Shown in pieces: positions 13,201-26,250 of a stretch of DNA of 64,000 nucleotides (the stretch's first letter is position 1; the number at the start of each line of letters is the position of its first letter). Below the pieces are notes generated by a model that worked only from the letters and a program-made list of their open reading frames with translations, ran no database searches and was not told the DNA's origin. The DNA is from Nemania diffusa. Its lineage: Eukaryota > Ascomycota > Sordariomycetes > Xylariales > Xylariaceae. Where the stretch lies: positions 6,820,001-6,884,000 of the forward strand of contig JBBPUQ010000001.1 in the NCBI GenBank assembly GCA_038501195.1. The letters are read 5' to 3'. The position numbers and the translations under genes were made by a program.

Positions 13201-13953
13201 TCGGTCTTGTACCTCTAATGGCGATGGTGGCGATCTCGCCCATTTCTCACTGCATAATGCCTCTGAGCCCTGTGAATACATCTCGAAACATCTTGAACTT
13301 CACATCGGCTTCGAATGTTCTAAGCTCGAATGCCAAGCCGAATAGCCTAGACTACGACTGACAGTTACGCAGCTTCTCTGCAGTTTCAAGCGCTTTTACT
13401 TATTCACTTACTTCACTTCGACTAATTAGTACGGTTATATTCTTGTTTTTGTTTATGTTTCGACTGACTCTTACTTCTACTTTATGCGAAAGTGGATCTT
13501 TCTCGGGCCTAGACTAGGCTAAAAGCGGCATAGCTCAGGTTCAATACCATCTCAGAGGTCCTAATCCCGGCCAGCGGGCAACACTTATGATGCACCTGGT
13601 ATGCAGGAACAGAGGTATCATGTATCTAAATACTTTTTAACTTCGGAGGTCTGCAAATATCTGATTCCATACCATGATCTGCAATCTGGAACTCAACCCT
13701 ACATTCACAATTAGATGATTTGGTTACTTTATAAAGTTTAATTCCCACGTGCGGATATATCTCCTCAGACTGTTGCGTTGGTCGTCAATCATACTCCCTT
13801 TCTGCTTGTCTCGGGTACTCCATTTCAGACGTGCGCATCGCACTATCCACACACCTACCCGTAGAACACAGAGCCTGGCGGCGCAGTCGTTGAGCAAGCA
13901 GCGCGCGGTGTTGTCTTGCAGCGGTAGTGTGGTAGGGCGGCACGTGCGCCAAG
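10300..13953. other. Intergenic DNA with weak open frames
   Basis: No gene of a recognised family is visible. Open frames at 10689-10898, 10929-11255 and 12941-13345 have no recognisable motif and no splice partner. The 11968-12345 frame is listed separately because its composition is more protein-like. The last 200 bp before 13954 are the likely promoter of the Fyv6-like gene. Confidence 0.5.
11968..12345 (+). CDS. Doubtful small hypothetical protein
   Basis: A 125-aa ATG-started frame. The first 50 residues are charged and Glu/Gln-rich with a possible short helix (VAELRYQLSALEQQEQS). The second half has YQKWIQAQNDYPEE and a Lys-rich end. I do not recognise it. It sits alone in a 3.6-kb gene-poor stretch, has no clear promoter, and may be a chance frame or a remnant. 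Confidence 0.25.
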   Translation: MSEYKDNHEHSLLESQPEEGNVRQLQTIHPKNKEVAELRYQLSALEQQEQSMIFSGIQDLQVPATQFVLFKYQKWIQAQNDYPEEMSCFGRRYPSVLVYDEKEENFYVSRINKLPSKTIRVSKMY

Positions 13954-15018
13954 ATGACGTCCCGCTTCGTCTCCGGCGGCACGATCGCGGGCGACGGGGC
14001 GCCGGAGCAGCAGCAGGAGAGTAGCGGCGCTGCCGGGGATCGGGCGGGCGGGGCTAGGGAACGCGTGGGATGGGATGCGGGAGCAGGAGCTGGGGATAAG
14101 AGCACCGCTTCTGTGGAGTGGGAGGCCGTTCAGAAGGATCTCGAGGAGGAGAGGCGGAGGCGCGAGGAGGCGCGGAAGGCGGCTGTTGAGGGCGGTAGCG
14201 GCGAGAGGAGTCTTTATGAGATCTTGCAGGCTAATAAAGGTATGTCTGCCCTCGTCTGTTCTCTTTTCGAGGATATGCGGTTAGGATGGGCTTGTAGTAG
14301 ATGACGCTGTCTGTTCGGTGTTGAGTGACACGGCCCCCTCTTCCGCGGCTACATTCGATTGGGTCTGGCATTGCGCCTCCTTATTACTAGACTGTGCCCC
14401 CCATCCACTAAATTGACTGACTGACTATTCCATTTCCCCTCCGATACAGCCGCCAAGCAGGCCGCCTTTGAAGAGCAGAACCGCATCCGCAACCAGTTCC
14501 GCGCCCTCGACGACGACGAGATCGACTTCCTGCACGGCGTCAGCGACGACCAGCGCGCGCAGGAGGAGCGCGTGAGGCGCGAGACCGAGGAGAGGCTCGC
14601 GAGCTTTCGCAAGGCGCAGCAGCAGGCTGTTGGTGTTGCTGGTGGTGCTGATGACGTCCCTGATCCTGGCGACCCTGACGTGGGCACTGAGGAGTGGGGC
14701 GCTGCGGCGGCGGGGAGGAAGAGGAAGAGGGAGAAGGAGAAGGCTGGGTTGAAGGGTGTGAGGAGGAGGACTAGCGTGCCTGAGGAGGAGAGGAAAGAGG
14801 GCGGGAAAGGGGGTGAGGAGAAGGGTTCGTCTGCTGAGCAGCCTGGAAACACTGCAACAAAGCTTTCGCCTCCGAAGCCTACGCCTGCTAAATCTGAATC
14901 GGGTGCCAGCAAGGCGACCTCCGCGACTACTTCGGCGCAGGCTGTGAAGACGGTAACTAAGCCGAAGCCGGCACTGGGCCTTGTTGACTATGGCTCGGAT
15001 GAAGATGACGATGATTGA
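13954..15018 (+). CDS. fyv6: Fyv6/FAM192A (NIP30) family splicing factor
   Basis: Two exons, 13954-14239 and 14450-15018, with a 210-nt intron (donor GTATGT, acceptor ATACAG), give 284 aa. The join restores the family signature: LYEILQANK runs into AAKQAAFEEQNRIRNQFR and then ALDDDEIDFLHGV, the FAM192A/Fyv6 N-terminal domain. In yeast Fyv6 is a second-step spliceosome factor; the metazoan homologue is FAM192A/NIP30. The N-terminus (SRFVSGGTI) also fits. The C-terminal half is Lys/Glu-rich with a basic GRKRKREKEK patch and an acidic tail (DYGSDEDDDD), and is probably disordered and nuclear. It converges with tim54 across a 1.1-kb spacer. Confidence 0.88.
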
Positions 15019-16104
15019 AGAGAGATTCGTTCATTTTTTTTTAGGTGATTGGGTGTTTTCTGCCTCGGTTGTGGTTACGGTCATACCTGCAGCTACAATC
15101 ACCGCTCCGCCATCTTTACACCCTTCAGGTTACGAATAGGCTGCTTTGCGCAGAAGGCTCAATAAGTGGCCCTTCACACAGACGAGAACATAATATGCGT
15201 CCGTCTGCTTAGCCTCCTCTAGATTTACCATCGCTCTAGAACCTTAGGCTGTTCCGAGGCGGGAACACTTGCGGACTTCTCGCCTGAGACGGATAGAGGC
15301 GCTGTGAGGAAGAAATAGGCTGGTATTCTGTGTTACCTACCAGGTGCGGTGTATTTGGGACAGTAGTGGACACTCTACGAGACGCGCGATTCTATCTAGA
15401 CGTGAGCATTGGTCTGAACTACTTAATTACTAGCTTAAACTTGGCTTTGAGGTATCTATCTAGCTCGCCGCCTCGATAGTTGGAATTCTAAGTATGGGAA
15501 CCATCTAATCATTTAGTTAAGACGACTGGATGGATGGCTTGGTACACTACTAATCTAAGAAATTACATCCCATGCACATGGGTTTATGTGAACATGGCAT
15601 AGATGAATCGGAGTGAGCAAGCAAGCAGCTAAGGGGTTGAGTTGTTTGATTATTTGGCTGTTTATTTGGTGATGATGTACAGAGCTGGCGTCCTCCTGTG
15701 CCAACATCATTTTAGTTACATAGCTAGTTTGCTTGCTGATGGACGAAACTGCTCACTCGCCAGTTCGCTGACACAAGACCTGGTAACTCGACTATCATGC
15801 TGCTGCTTTTGTACATGCTGTTGGAGATTGTCCACTATGGATATGTAGGTATAAGGTGAGAATACTGCCGTCCCAAGTCTATAGCCCCCCCCCCCGTTAT
15901 TCTAGCTACCGTACATACCGTATACACACCCCACGAGATACATAGACACATGGCCCTTGCCGCCTTCTATTGGGTATTTTGTTTTGTAGTGATTTCGTGA
16001 TGTTACATGGGAGTCGCATACCGAGAGAGATCTTAGCGGTTTGGCGGTTAGTTTGTTGTTCTCCTCGGACCGACTGTTAAAGTTCCAGTTGTGCTGTTTA
16101 TGTT
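15019..16104. other. Convergent 3' spacer between the Fyv6-like gene and tim54
   Basis: No gene is seen. It holds the 3' UTRs of two convergent genes, a poly-C run (about 15885-15895) and short TAGGTA-type motifs. The open frame at 15642-15848 is unremarkable. Confidence 0.55.
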
Positions 16105-17590
16105 TTATTCATCGTCGCCGACATAAGGGGGTCCTGGCTTGGGCTTGGGCGTGACGGCCCAGCGCCAGACACTCCGCAGGCTCCCCTTGATGAAGCCCTC
16201 GATCTCCTCTTCGGGAACGACGATGGCGCGGGCGCGGAATTCGTCTTGGGGACTGAGCTCGAAGCGACGCATGCGCATGGAGATACGCGGGTCTAGGACC
16301 ACAGGGCTCGTCCAGATCTTCTCGGCTGGCGGGGCAGGTGTGGAATCCTTCTTCTCCTCGTCGCTCTCGGTGTCTTTCTTCGGCTCTTTCCATACCGACT
16401 TGGGCCAATCTTTCTCTTCCCAGGCTAGTGCAGTGGCTTGCTCGGGCTCTGCATCTCGTGTTTCGGGGTTGGCTTCTTCGTGGTATTCGCGGGCTGTGGC
16501 GAGACAGACGGCGGCGACTTCGCGGCCCACGTCATCGGCCAGGTATCGGCGGTTCAGGAAGCGGCCAAGTCGGATGAAGGTGTTGGTGAAGCCGAGGATG
16601 TGAGGGAATGGTATAGGGTTCGAGGGGGAGAACTCGGCGGGGATGAGCTTGGGGATATGCGAGGTCGGGTAGTCATCTGTCGTGTTATAGGGGAGAGGTT
16701 GAGGTGGCCTCTCGGGCTTCTTCTCTTCTTCGGGCTTCTCTTTATTGTCCTCGCCTTCTGCAGCTTCTTCTTTTGGCGTCTCTCCTGTTGTCGAATTACT
16801 GACAGCGGCGACGGGTTCTGGAGTCGGTATGACAGGAGCTGTCAGAGGCCCTAGCCAACCCTCGTGTAGACCTCGCACGTATTCTTTCCAAGTGTGTCGG
16901 CCGATGACGATATCACCTCTCATCCCTGTGTACTCGGCGATGCCGTTCCGCCTCCGTACCTCATTTATGACCTCGTCCTGTGTCTGAACACCCTCGGCGG
17001 CACTGGGGTCCCGCGTCCGACGTATACGCTCGGCGACGGCGGCACGTACATCGCCCTCCTTGCGACCCTGCACGAACTCCCAGTCCAGACCCGATGCGGC
17101 CAGAATGGGCTTGATGTACTCGGTGAAATGGTCCTGGGCGACCCGCAGGCCGTCGGTCGGGGGGCTCTCGAGGAAGATGGTCAGCTTGCGCGGCATCTCG
17201 CTGGGCGACCGGATGGGCTCCTTCGCGATGTGCGACACGGCGCGCGCCCATCGTGCCGTGGCGCGCTTCTTCTCCCGCTTGTCGTAGATGATGGCGGCCG
17301 AAAGCGACCCGGTCAGGGTCCAGAAGATCATCCAATTACGTGAGGGGAGCTTCTTGGGTAGGTTGGGCAGTCCCATCATTCGCAGTGCCGGGTTCGACTT
17401 GGGTGCTTTGTAGGCGGTTCCTGTGGCTGAGGGGTTGGCCGCCGGGGTCTAGCATTGTCGATCGTTAGCTGATTTGAGCTTGATTGTAAACAGCTTGACG
17501 TTCTGTTCGCTCTGTTGTGTTGGCGCGAGTGCGACTTACAGCACCTGCATCGGCTCCCGTCGGCAGCGGGGAAGGTTTCGAGTCGGCCAT
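16105..17590 (-). CDS. tim54: Mitochondrial inner-membrane translocase subunit Tim54
   Basis: Two exons on the minus strand, 17590-17540 and 17448-16105, with a 91-nt intron (GTAAGT, branch GCTAAC, acceptor CTAG), give 464 aa. The TIM54 signature is clear: LPSRNWMIFWTLTGSLS as the single membrane segment (about residues 52-74), then a conserved block with KLTIFLESPPTDGLRVAQDHF and YIKPILAASGLDW. The family is a subunit of the TIM22 complex that inserts carrier proteins into the inner membrane. The middle is a Glu/Lys/Pro-rich linker. The C-terminus (RMRRFELSPQDEFRARAIVVPEEEIEGF) is typical. The small first exon (MADSKPSPLPTGADAGA) was placed by splice phase and resembles the usual short N-terminus. 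Confidence 0.93.
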
Positions 17591-18153
17591 GACGAAGAGA
17601 GCTATACTTCAGTTCTTCCTTCTTGGCGTCCCTTATTATTAATTAGAAATAGCGATAATAAGTAGCGACGGATCGTCGTCACGATCGCGGATGCAGTGTG
17701 CTCTGCAAATCCGTGAGTTTGAAGACGATTGTTAATCGCCTCGATATTCTGTTTCTTCGCTATGAGGAAATTTCCATATTGGAGGTTCTTATCTCGAGAG
17801 CTTGTAAAGACCTCTTATCGATTAATTATTTCTGGTCATGGATGTGGGGCTATAACTTAGAAGTGGGCCTCGGCTCGACTCACCTTTTAATAGGATTTCA
17901 TGGCTTTAACGCTTAACCGTAGGTCATTATTGTACCTATGTACCTAAGATGTTCTCATGTATGAGTGTCTCTTCGACAGCGGTTTCTCTAATAAACGTTA
18001 AAAGAGAAGAAATTATCATCATCTTAGAAAATTAGCTAGCCGTCCTTCATGAGGATGTCTAGATGTGCTAAAGTATGAATTTATCGGCTCCGAACCTAGG
18101 TCGTAGGATTGATATGTACACATCTATATATAACATAAATAGATACCGAGTGG
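17591..18153. other. Spacer holding the tim54 promoter
   Basis: This separates the tim54 start from the 3' end of the next minus-strand gene. No gene or distinctive element is seen. Confidence 0.5.
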
Positions 18154-18906
18154 CTATAAGTTCGACTTGACGTGTTTTGGCGATGGAAGCAACTTCAATG
18201 GACTGTAAGGAAGGCCCAAGAATTCATATATCTGAGCAAATCGATCGCTTCCAAAAAAAGGCTCAACCACGCCGGCTGAGTTCCGAACCATCATCCAAGG
18301 AGCACCAAAACCCCCTTGTCCTAAAGCTTCGTCCGTGTTCTTCCGCAACTCATCTTTCGTCACCCGTTCTTTAGCTAAAGATATGATATCGTCAACCTCA
18401 TTTATGGAAAATTGTCGTGATTCATCATTCTGGACACTGCCAGAGAAGCCCCGTGGCATACTCATCAAGGCTTCCCTTAGAGGCGCCTCATCTTTGATGC
18501 GCTGCTGCGGCGGCGTCCAGAAACAGCGATAGAGCCAATGCCACACTGCATTGTACACCTCTGTCGGGTACAGCTTCCTCACGGCGAGCAATGCCCGCAG
18601 CGGCAGTTGAGTCTGTCCCACCTGAAACAAACTGTTCAGGTCGCCGGCTGGCGGGTTGGCCTCGGCGACCCCGAAGTCCCGCTTCGACCGCGGCAGCTCG
18701 TAGTTCTCGAGCCAGGCCTGCCGCGCCTTGACGGTCCATATCACGCGGTTCCCGGACCGCTGCTGCAGGTCGGGGAGGTAGACGGGGTGGAAGGCTACGT
18801 CGACCCCGTGCGAGCGCAGCGTCTCGAGGTGCGAGAGGACGTGCGTGAACCCGAAGTAGCCGTAGATTGAATTTAAATCCGTGTAGAAGTCTATGTGGCC
18901 GCCCAT
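18154..18906 (-). CDS. Kappa-class GST / DsbA-like thioredoxin-fold protein
   Basis: A single exon of 250 aa. HIDFYTDLNSIYGYFGF at the start corresponds to the first strand and active-site loop of kappa-class glutathione transferases and 2-hydroxychromene-2-carboxylate isomerases. The late GGFGAPWMMVRN motif carries the cis-proline, and EPFFGSDRFAQIYEFLG is the family's C-terminal signature. The members use glutathione for conjugation, isomerisation or peroxide reduction, in mitochondria or peroxisomes. The usual catalytic Ser next to Pro-Tyr in the first loop is replaced by an NSIYGY sequence in which Ser is kept. Fold assignment is confident; substrate is unknown. Confidence 0.85.
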   Translation of the reverse strand: MGGHIDFYTDLNSIYGYFGFTHVLSHLETLRSHGVDVAFHPVYLPDLQQRSGNRVIWTVKARQAWLENYELPRSKRDFGVAEANPPAGDLNSLFQVGQTQLPLRALLAVRKLYPTEVYNAVWHWLYRCFWTPPQQRIKDEAPLREALMSMPRGFSGSVQNDESRQFSINEVDDIISLAKERVTKDELRKNTDEALGQGGFGAPWMMVRNSAGVVEPFFGSDRFAQIYEFLGLPYSPLKLLPSPKHVKSNL

Positions 18907-21071
18907 GTTGGCAATGGCGAGATTGGCTGTTGTTGTTGTGCTGGGCTACACTGTTTGTAGGGAGGGCTTAAGACATACATACATGTATTGCATGTGTTTG
19001 ACCTTCGCAAAGGACGACTATTCTATACGTCCGTAAACATACCTATACTTACATTACATGTACTGAGGGTATATGCGTAACTACCTCGGTACCTAAGCAT
19101 ATACCATGTAGGTCCTAGGCTCAACTTAGTAGGTAGGTATCTAGTTGATGATGTAAGCAACACCTCGCCTGAGGCTCTGAGAAGCCAACATTACATGGTA
19201 GCCAATGCTGGTTGATCGTGCAGGGCAGTTATAGCTTTGCGGTGTAACTTTAAGGTGTACCTAATCCTTAATTGAGTGGCTAGAATTCAAATCTGTCTGC
19301 CCACCAATCAAAACACATGCAATGTCAGTACCAGAATCTATATTTCTGTACTTACTTTTAAGAATGGAAGAGCTAAAGCGAGAAAAGGATATTGCTTGCG
19401 ATCTTTTAAGCATGCATGTCTATATAGGTATTTAAGTACCTACTGTACTGAAATAGAAATACCCATACCAAGTACATACCTATGTACACATGGCTTTTCT
19501 ATTGGATTGTACTTTGGTCTACATATGTAGTCTCCCATATCCCATCACATGCTATCCTACTTGCTGTTTTAAAAACTCGCCTTTTCAAAATACGTATTTG
19601 CTAAAACAAAACATCAAAAATGAGACAAGTACACGATGGTTTACCAAGCTATTTGGTGGCGTTCCTTGGTACGGCATGTATGTCTTGGAATTGACAACAG
19701 AACCAGAAAGAGAACCAAGGTTAAGTAGAGTTAACGTCCGTAACGGTACTACTATGCATAATACCTACATATGTATTCTGTACCTCCTAACGTTATGCTA
19801 CATAGGCAAGAGGTAGATTATGTAGACGGTGGCTCGATTCAGGTAGGTAGGCGGATAATGCCTTTTATAACTGGTCTACGGATACAGTAGACACTCGTGT
19901 CTAGCCGAGCTTGGCAAGAGGGGCCATCTTAATTAGTCTATTAACGTGTGCTGCCAGACCAGATCAGGTTAGTGCAGTACCGGGGCCCAGATATCTTCTC
20001 GCCGCGTTGTATCGGCCAGTAACGTGTTAATCCGCTGCTGGCCAGGCGTTACCGGGGCCTGTAGCTAGCGTGCGGTATTGTATCTCAGGTAGATAGGTAC
20101 CTGTGCGCTGTAGCGTACCTACCCGATAGGCAGTGTACACAGCGCTGCATTATACAATGCTCGCTACCTGTTTAAGCACCTACCTAGGCCCTTTTACCAC
20201 GTTCAGCAAGAGGAGACCCCTCCACTTTCGTCTTCAGGGGTCAACCTGAAATCTGCAGAGGACCGGTGCAACGACAGCGGTTAGACAACATCTCGTCAAC
20301 AAATACCGACCCCCTTATTGTTTCGATTGCTGTCCGACCTCACAGCATCGGGAAAGAGCACATTTCTTTGTCGTCGTCGTTGTTGTTGTTGTGATTGCTT
20401 TCGAATCGATAGAGTAGCGTGCGGGACAGCTTCGAAGTACCTACGCATAGAGCCGGCAAGGTCGCCTACTAGACGAAGGAGTCGTTCGTTGTCTTGTGGT
20501 TTCTTGTATAGAAAGTGGGTTAAAGTCAATCCATACCGATCACCTGTCTCTTGTTTGTCCCTATCTCACAGCACCAATCACCCGCCTCTTCTCTTATGCC
20601 TCAAGATGAAAAGAGAGCACCGTTGTTGCGTGCTTTATTAACGTCGGTGTGCTTCAGGTTCGACTTCGAGACTTGCCAGGAAGCCAAGACAGTCGAGGTT
20701 AGTTTGTGAAGGGCACGCACGCAATCACCAAAGGGCCCCCACAAGTCTGTTATAGAGCCGAGGAAAAGAGAGAAGAAGAGGAGAGAGAGAGAGCAGGAAA
20801 GAACAGAGAAGAAGGCACCGTTTGCTCTTCTGGCCCTCGACCTCAATCCACCGCCTCCCACTCGCCCAATTTGTTATCCCTGCGTCGTGTCAACTCCCCA
20901 CCGCCGGCCGTCCTTTCGACAGCATCGTTTTCTAGCCCATCACTTCTACCGACCACTTTGTTGGTATCGGTTGAGAAAGATTGGGTTGGTTGAACCTCCT
21001 CCCCCTCCTCGCCGTCTGTGAGCGACGCATTCGATTCAATTGGCTGCATTGCCTCCAGAGAACAAGACACG
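18907..21071 (+). promoter_or_regulatory. Divergent promoter region and long cot-1 leader
   Basis: A 2.2-kb spacer between divergent genes. The left part is rich in TAGGTAGGTA/TACCTAGGTA-like motifs (19080-19145, 19425-19475, 20085-20190). The right part has a TCGTTGTTG repeat around 20370-20390, a purine-rich GAGAGAGAGA tract at about 20765-20815 and pyrimidine-rich DNA leading to the cot-1 ATG. A long leader is likely. No gene is seen. Confidence 0.45.
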
Positions 21072-23160
<2,089 letters not shown>

Positions 23161-24572
23161 ACGTGTATACGTGCATGTTTCTTAGAAGGGCGATACTAGA
23201 GCCTAGCATATAGGTGCACTACACCTGGGGGGTTATCTGGGAGATGCTGGCAAATCTCGCATGGAACCCCGTTGGTGAGCATGGTTGTTGATTTGAGGGT
23301 TTGGTAGATGTGCGCTTGACTGCACGTGAAGGTTTACCTTTTGGTATATCGGTACGGCGGTCAACAAACTGTTAATGCATAGTGTTTGTAGACGTCTGAG
23401 CATCTTCCGAGCAAGCAAATGGCAATTTCTGGAGTGGCATAAGCATGGGCATATGCCCCAAGTGGTGGTTCATCTTCGTCTAGGTATTCGATAGAGATAT
23501 CAAGCCTGAGCGAGGAGCATCTACCTACCTTAGGTACCTAAGTATCTAGATACCTAGCCTCGGAATCGAGGTTGTTTGGTAGAGGAATGAAACTTGATCA
23601 ACCTGATGCATAGTGCCGCCTGGCCGAAATAAGTGCCTAACTAACTAACTACCTTGTACCGACCTAGATGAAGAGTAGCGTCTTTAATTCTGTGAAATAA
23701 TCAAGTAAAAAAATGACTGGTGTACTAGTTTCAAGTATATATAATCATGATTGGTATCGCCATCAAAGTGATCGTTTTTATATAAAATTATTAGCCAAGA
23801 ATTGTATGCGTAGGCATATCATAAGATTATCAACTCCAAGTGCTTTAGGAGTACACACTGAGACGTTCTTGCAGCTGCTGCATATGCTCCCTCGAACCCT
23901 GTCGTAATACTGGGTATTTCTCTATACAATTGCCGATAATCGTGCATTTTCTCCCGCAAGACTGCATTACTGCCTGTAAATTGGAAGTGCGCATTGGGAA
24001 AGTGTCTTGCATTGTCGGTGATGCGATACTGCAGTTTCATGGTGTCTAAATAATCTTGAGGATGCTGTAAAGCGACTCCAGCTTTGGCTTTATTTTCTCT
24101 AACGATGTTTATACTAATGGAACGGCCCGGAGCATAGGAAATACTCTTGAATGATCTTAATTGAAATTTATTCTTTTCATATTAATTTGAACTTTTACTT
24201 CTGCAATGGACATGAAGATAAATATGGGTGCCTTACCTAGATAATAGTATGGCTATAAAGCTTATAAGTCGCGGTTGCTGTTGTTATCTAATCAAAAGGC
24301 CCGCTTTTCTTAATGCTCGCGCATACCAGCAGCCATCCTCATCTTTACAAGGTACCAAACCATCTTTCCCCATTGCCTCACCATTCCCGCCACCGCTTCA
24401 TCTCGCACATCTACCCGTACATACATATATCACACACCAAACTACGGATAGAGATTCCCGTTTAATCAGCTAGATCCACGCAAATAGCCGACTTCTCCAA
24501 CAACCAACCAACAGCTTCGAGGGGAGGAAGAAAGGAAAGAAAGAAAGAAAAGAGTAAAGCCGCGCGAGCGAG
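23161..24572. other. Intergenic DNA between cot-1 and the Prp11 gene
   Basis: A 1.4-kb spacer with TACCTAGGTA-like motifs near 23520-23560. It includes an odd protein-like minus-strand frame, listed separately. The last 200 bp hold CT-rich DNA and a GGAAAGAAAGAAAG tract just upstream of the Prp11 ATG. Confidence 0.5.
23819..24190 (-). pseudogene. Possible protein-coding remnant or orphan exon
   Basis: The minus strand is open for about 120 codons, well beyond the ATG at 24040. The reading includes YAPGRSISINIVREN, HPQDYLDTMKLQYR and ARHFPNAHFQFTG, then LREKMHDYRQLYREIPSI. This looks more like real protein than chance, with alternating hydrophobic and charged residues. I cannot name a family. 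No start codon or partner exon is convincing, so a decayed gene is likelier than a live one. It could still be chance. Confidence 0.25.
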
Positions 24573-25331
24573 ATGGACTACCAGAACCGCGCCGGCTCCA
24601 AGTTCGGCGGCGGCGGCGTGGCGTCTCACAGCGCGACCAACGCGGACCGCCGCGAGCGCCTGCGCAAGCTCGCGCTCGAGACCATCGACCTCGACAAGGA
24701 CCCGTACTTCTTCAAGAACCACGTCGGCTCCTTCGAGTGCAAGCTGTGCCTGACCGTGCACCAGAACGACGGCTCGTACCTCGCGCACACCCAGGGCAAG
24801 AAGCACCAGACCAACCTCGCGCGCCGCGCCGCGCGCGAGCAGAAGGAGGGCAAGGGCGGCCAGATCGACCCCAACACCGGCCTGCCGGCGGGCGTGGTCG
24901 GCGCCGGGTTCGGGGGCGTGGGCGTGAGGAAGAATTTGGTGAAGATTGGGCGCCCGGGATATCGCATTACGAAGGTCCGCGATCAGGTCACGAGACAGCA
25001 GGGCCTGCTGTTCCAGCTGCAGTACCCGGAGATCAGTGGTGGGCTGGGGAGCGGGCAGCAGGGGGCGGCCGGCATCCCGAAGGTCCGCTTCATGTCGGCG
25101 TTCGAGCAGCGCGTTGATGATCCGCCGGACAAGAACTTCCAGTACATGCTCGTCGCCGCCGAGCCCTACGAGACCTGCGGCTTCAAGCTCCAGGCTAGGG
25201 AGATTGATCGCACGGGCGACCGCTACTGGACGTGGTGGGATGCCGATCTCAAGGAGTTCTGGGTCCAGGTCATGTTCTTGACTGAGCGCGAGGAGAGATA
25301 TGTTGGTGTTCCTGGTCTGCCGGGAAGGTGA
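24573..25331 (+). CDS. prp11: Splicing factor SF3a subunit 2 (Prp11/SF3a66)
   Basis: A single exon of 252 aa, colinear with Prp11/SF3A2. The start MDYQNRAGSKFGGGGVAS is the invariant N-terminus. A U1-type C2H2 zinc finger follows, with Cys56, Cys59, His72 and His78. The conserved C-terminal block includes YMLVAAEPYETCGFKLQ and YWTWWDADLKEFWVQVMF. The protein is part of the SF3a complex in U2 snRNP. The Pro-rich tail of the animal orthologue is missing, as is usual in fungi. Codon use is markedly GC-rich, as in highly expressed genes. Confidence 0.96.
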   Translation: MDYQNRAGSKFGGGGVASHSATNADRRERLRKLALETIDLDKDPYFFKNHVGSFECKLCLTVHQNDGSYLAHTQGKKHQTNLARRAAREQKEGKGGQIDPNTGLPAGVVGAGFGGVGVRKNLVKIGRPGYRITKVRDQVTRQQGLLFQLQYPEISGGLGSGQQGAAGIPKVRFMSAFEQRVDDPPDKNFQYMLVAAEPYETCGFKLQAREIDRTGDRYWTWWDADLKEFWVQVMFLTEREERYVGVPGLPGR

Positions 25332-26250
25332 GGAGGTCGAGGGGATGCATGGATTGATGGATGAATGGATGGGTAATTTTCAGATGATGGGGGAAGTTGG
25401 TAGATATGAATGCGACATCAGAGGGGAAATGGGCTATCTTCAGGGCAAGTGTTACTACGACCTCGCTTCTTGCATTCTGCGATGTCTAGCTAACTGGTTT
25501 GAAGGTACCATTTTAGGTACTAGGCCTAAAGAAGCCCGACAAAAATGCCTTTGAGAGGGAATCGTTTGAAGCTCTCTTCATGTACCCAAGAGTATTCAAA
25601 TAGTTTTCAAACCTAAAGATTGAAATGTAATATTATCATATATGTTAACAATACGGACATAGGAATGCTTCCTACTTTCTCGGCCACTACTTTTAGACCT
25701 TTGTTGGGGCTATGCTTTCCTCATGAGTTGTCTGATGAGGCGCGCAGATAACTGTTTCTGCCTTATTTTGCTCTTTACGACAGTACCTCGTTTAACCTCA
25801 CGTGCCCTCCAGTTGACGGCTTCTAGGTAACAGTTTCTTAATTGATATGCCTTCGGGCTAGCTAGCATTATAGAATTGTTCTCAGCTCTACACTACCTGT
25901 TAGTCGCAGCAACGTCAACGGCAAGCTATCATCCAGAATAGCAGCTCGGCTACGGAACGGCAGTACTGGATTTCTCTGGCACCAGCTAGCGTCCTGTCTT
26001 CGGAGGCGGCGAGGTAGAGACAACTACTAACGTCTTGAATAGATAGCGAATCACACGATCCAGCTAGCCTAATTCTCAGCTTGCTAAAGAGGTATGCTAT
26101 TTAATAAACCAAGTGAACCCATCAGGGTAAAAGGAGAGCAGGCTAGGAACATTTTCCAAGACAAGTGAATTATTTCAATTAAATACTAGATTAACTAAAG
26201 AACCTTTAAGCTAGACAACCTATATGGCACGACCCTATTAATTATCTTCT
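25332..26250. other. Convergent spacer
   Basis: The 3' flanks of the Prp11 gene and of the SLATT-like gene. No gene, repeat or RNA is recognised. Confidence 0.5.

Noticed and set aside
14349..14912. 187-codon minus-strand frame opposite the Fyv6-like gene
   Set aside because: It is an antisense shadow; the plus strand has the family signature and consistent splicing.
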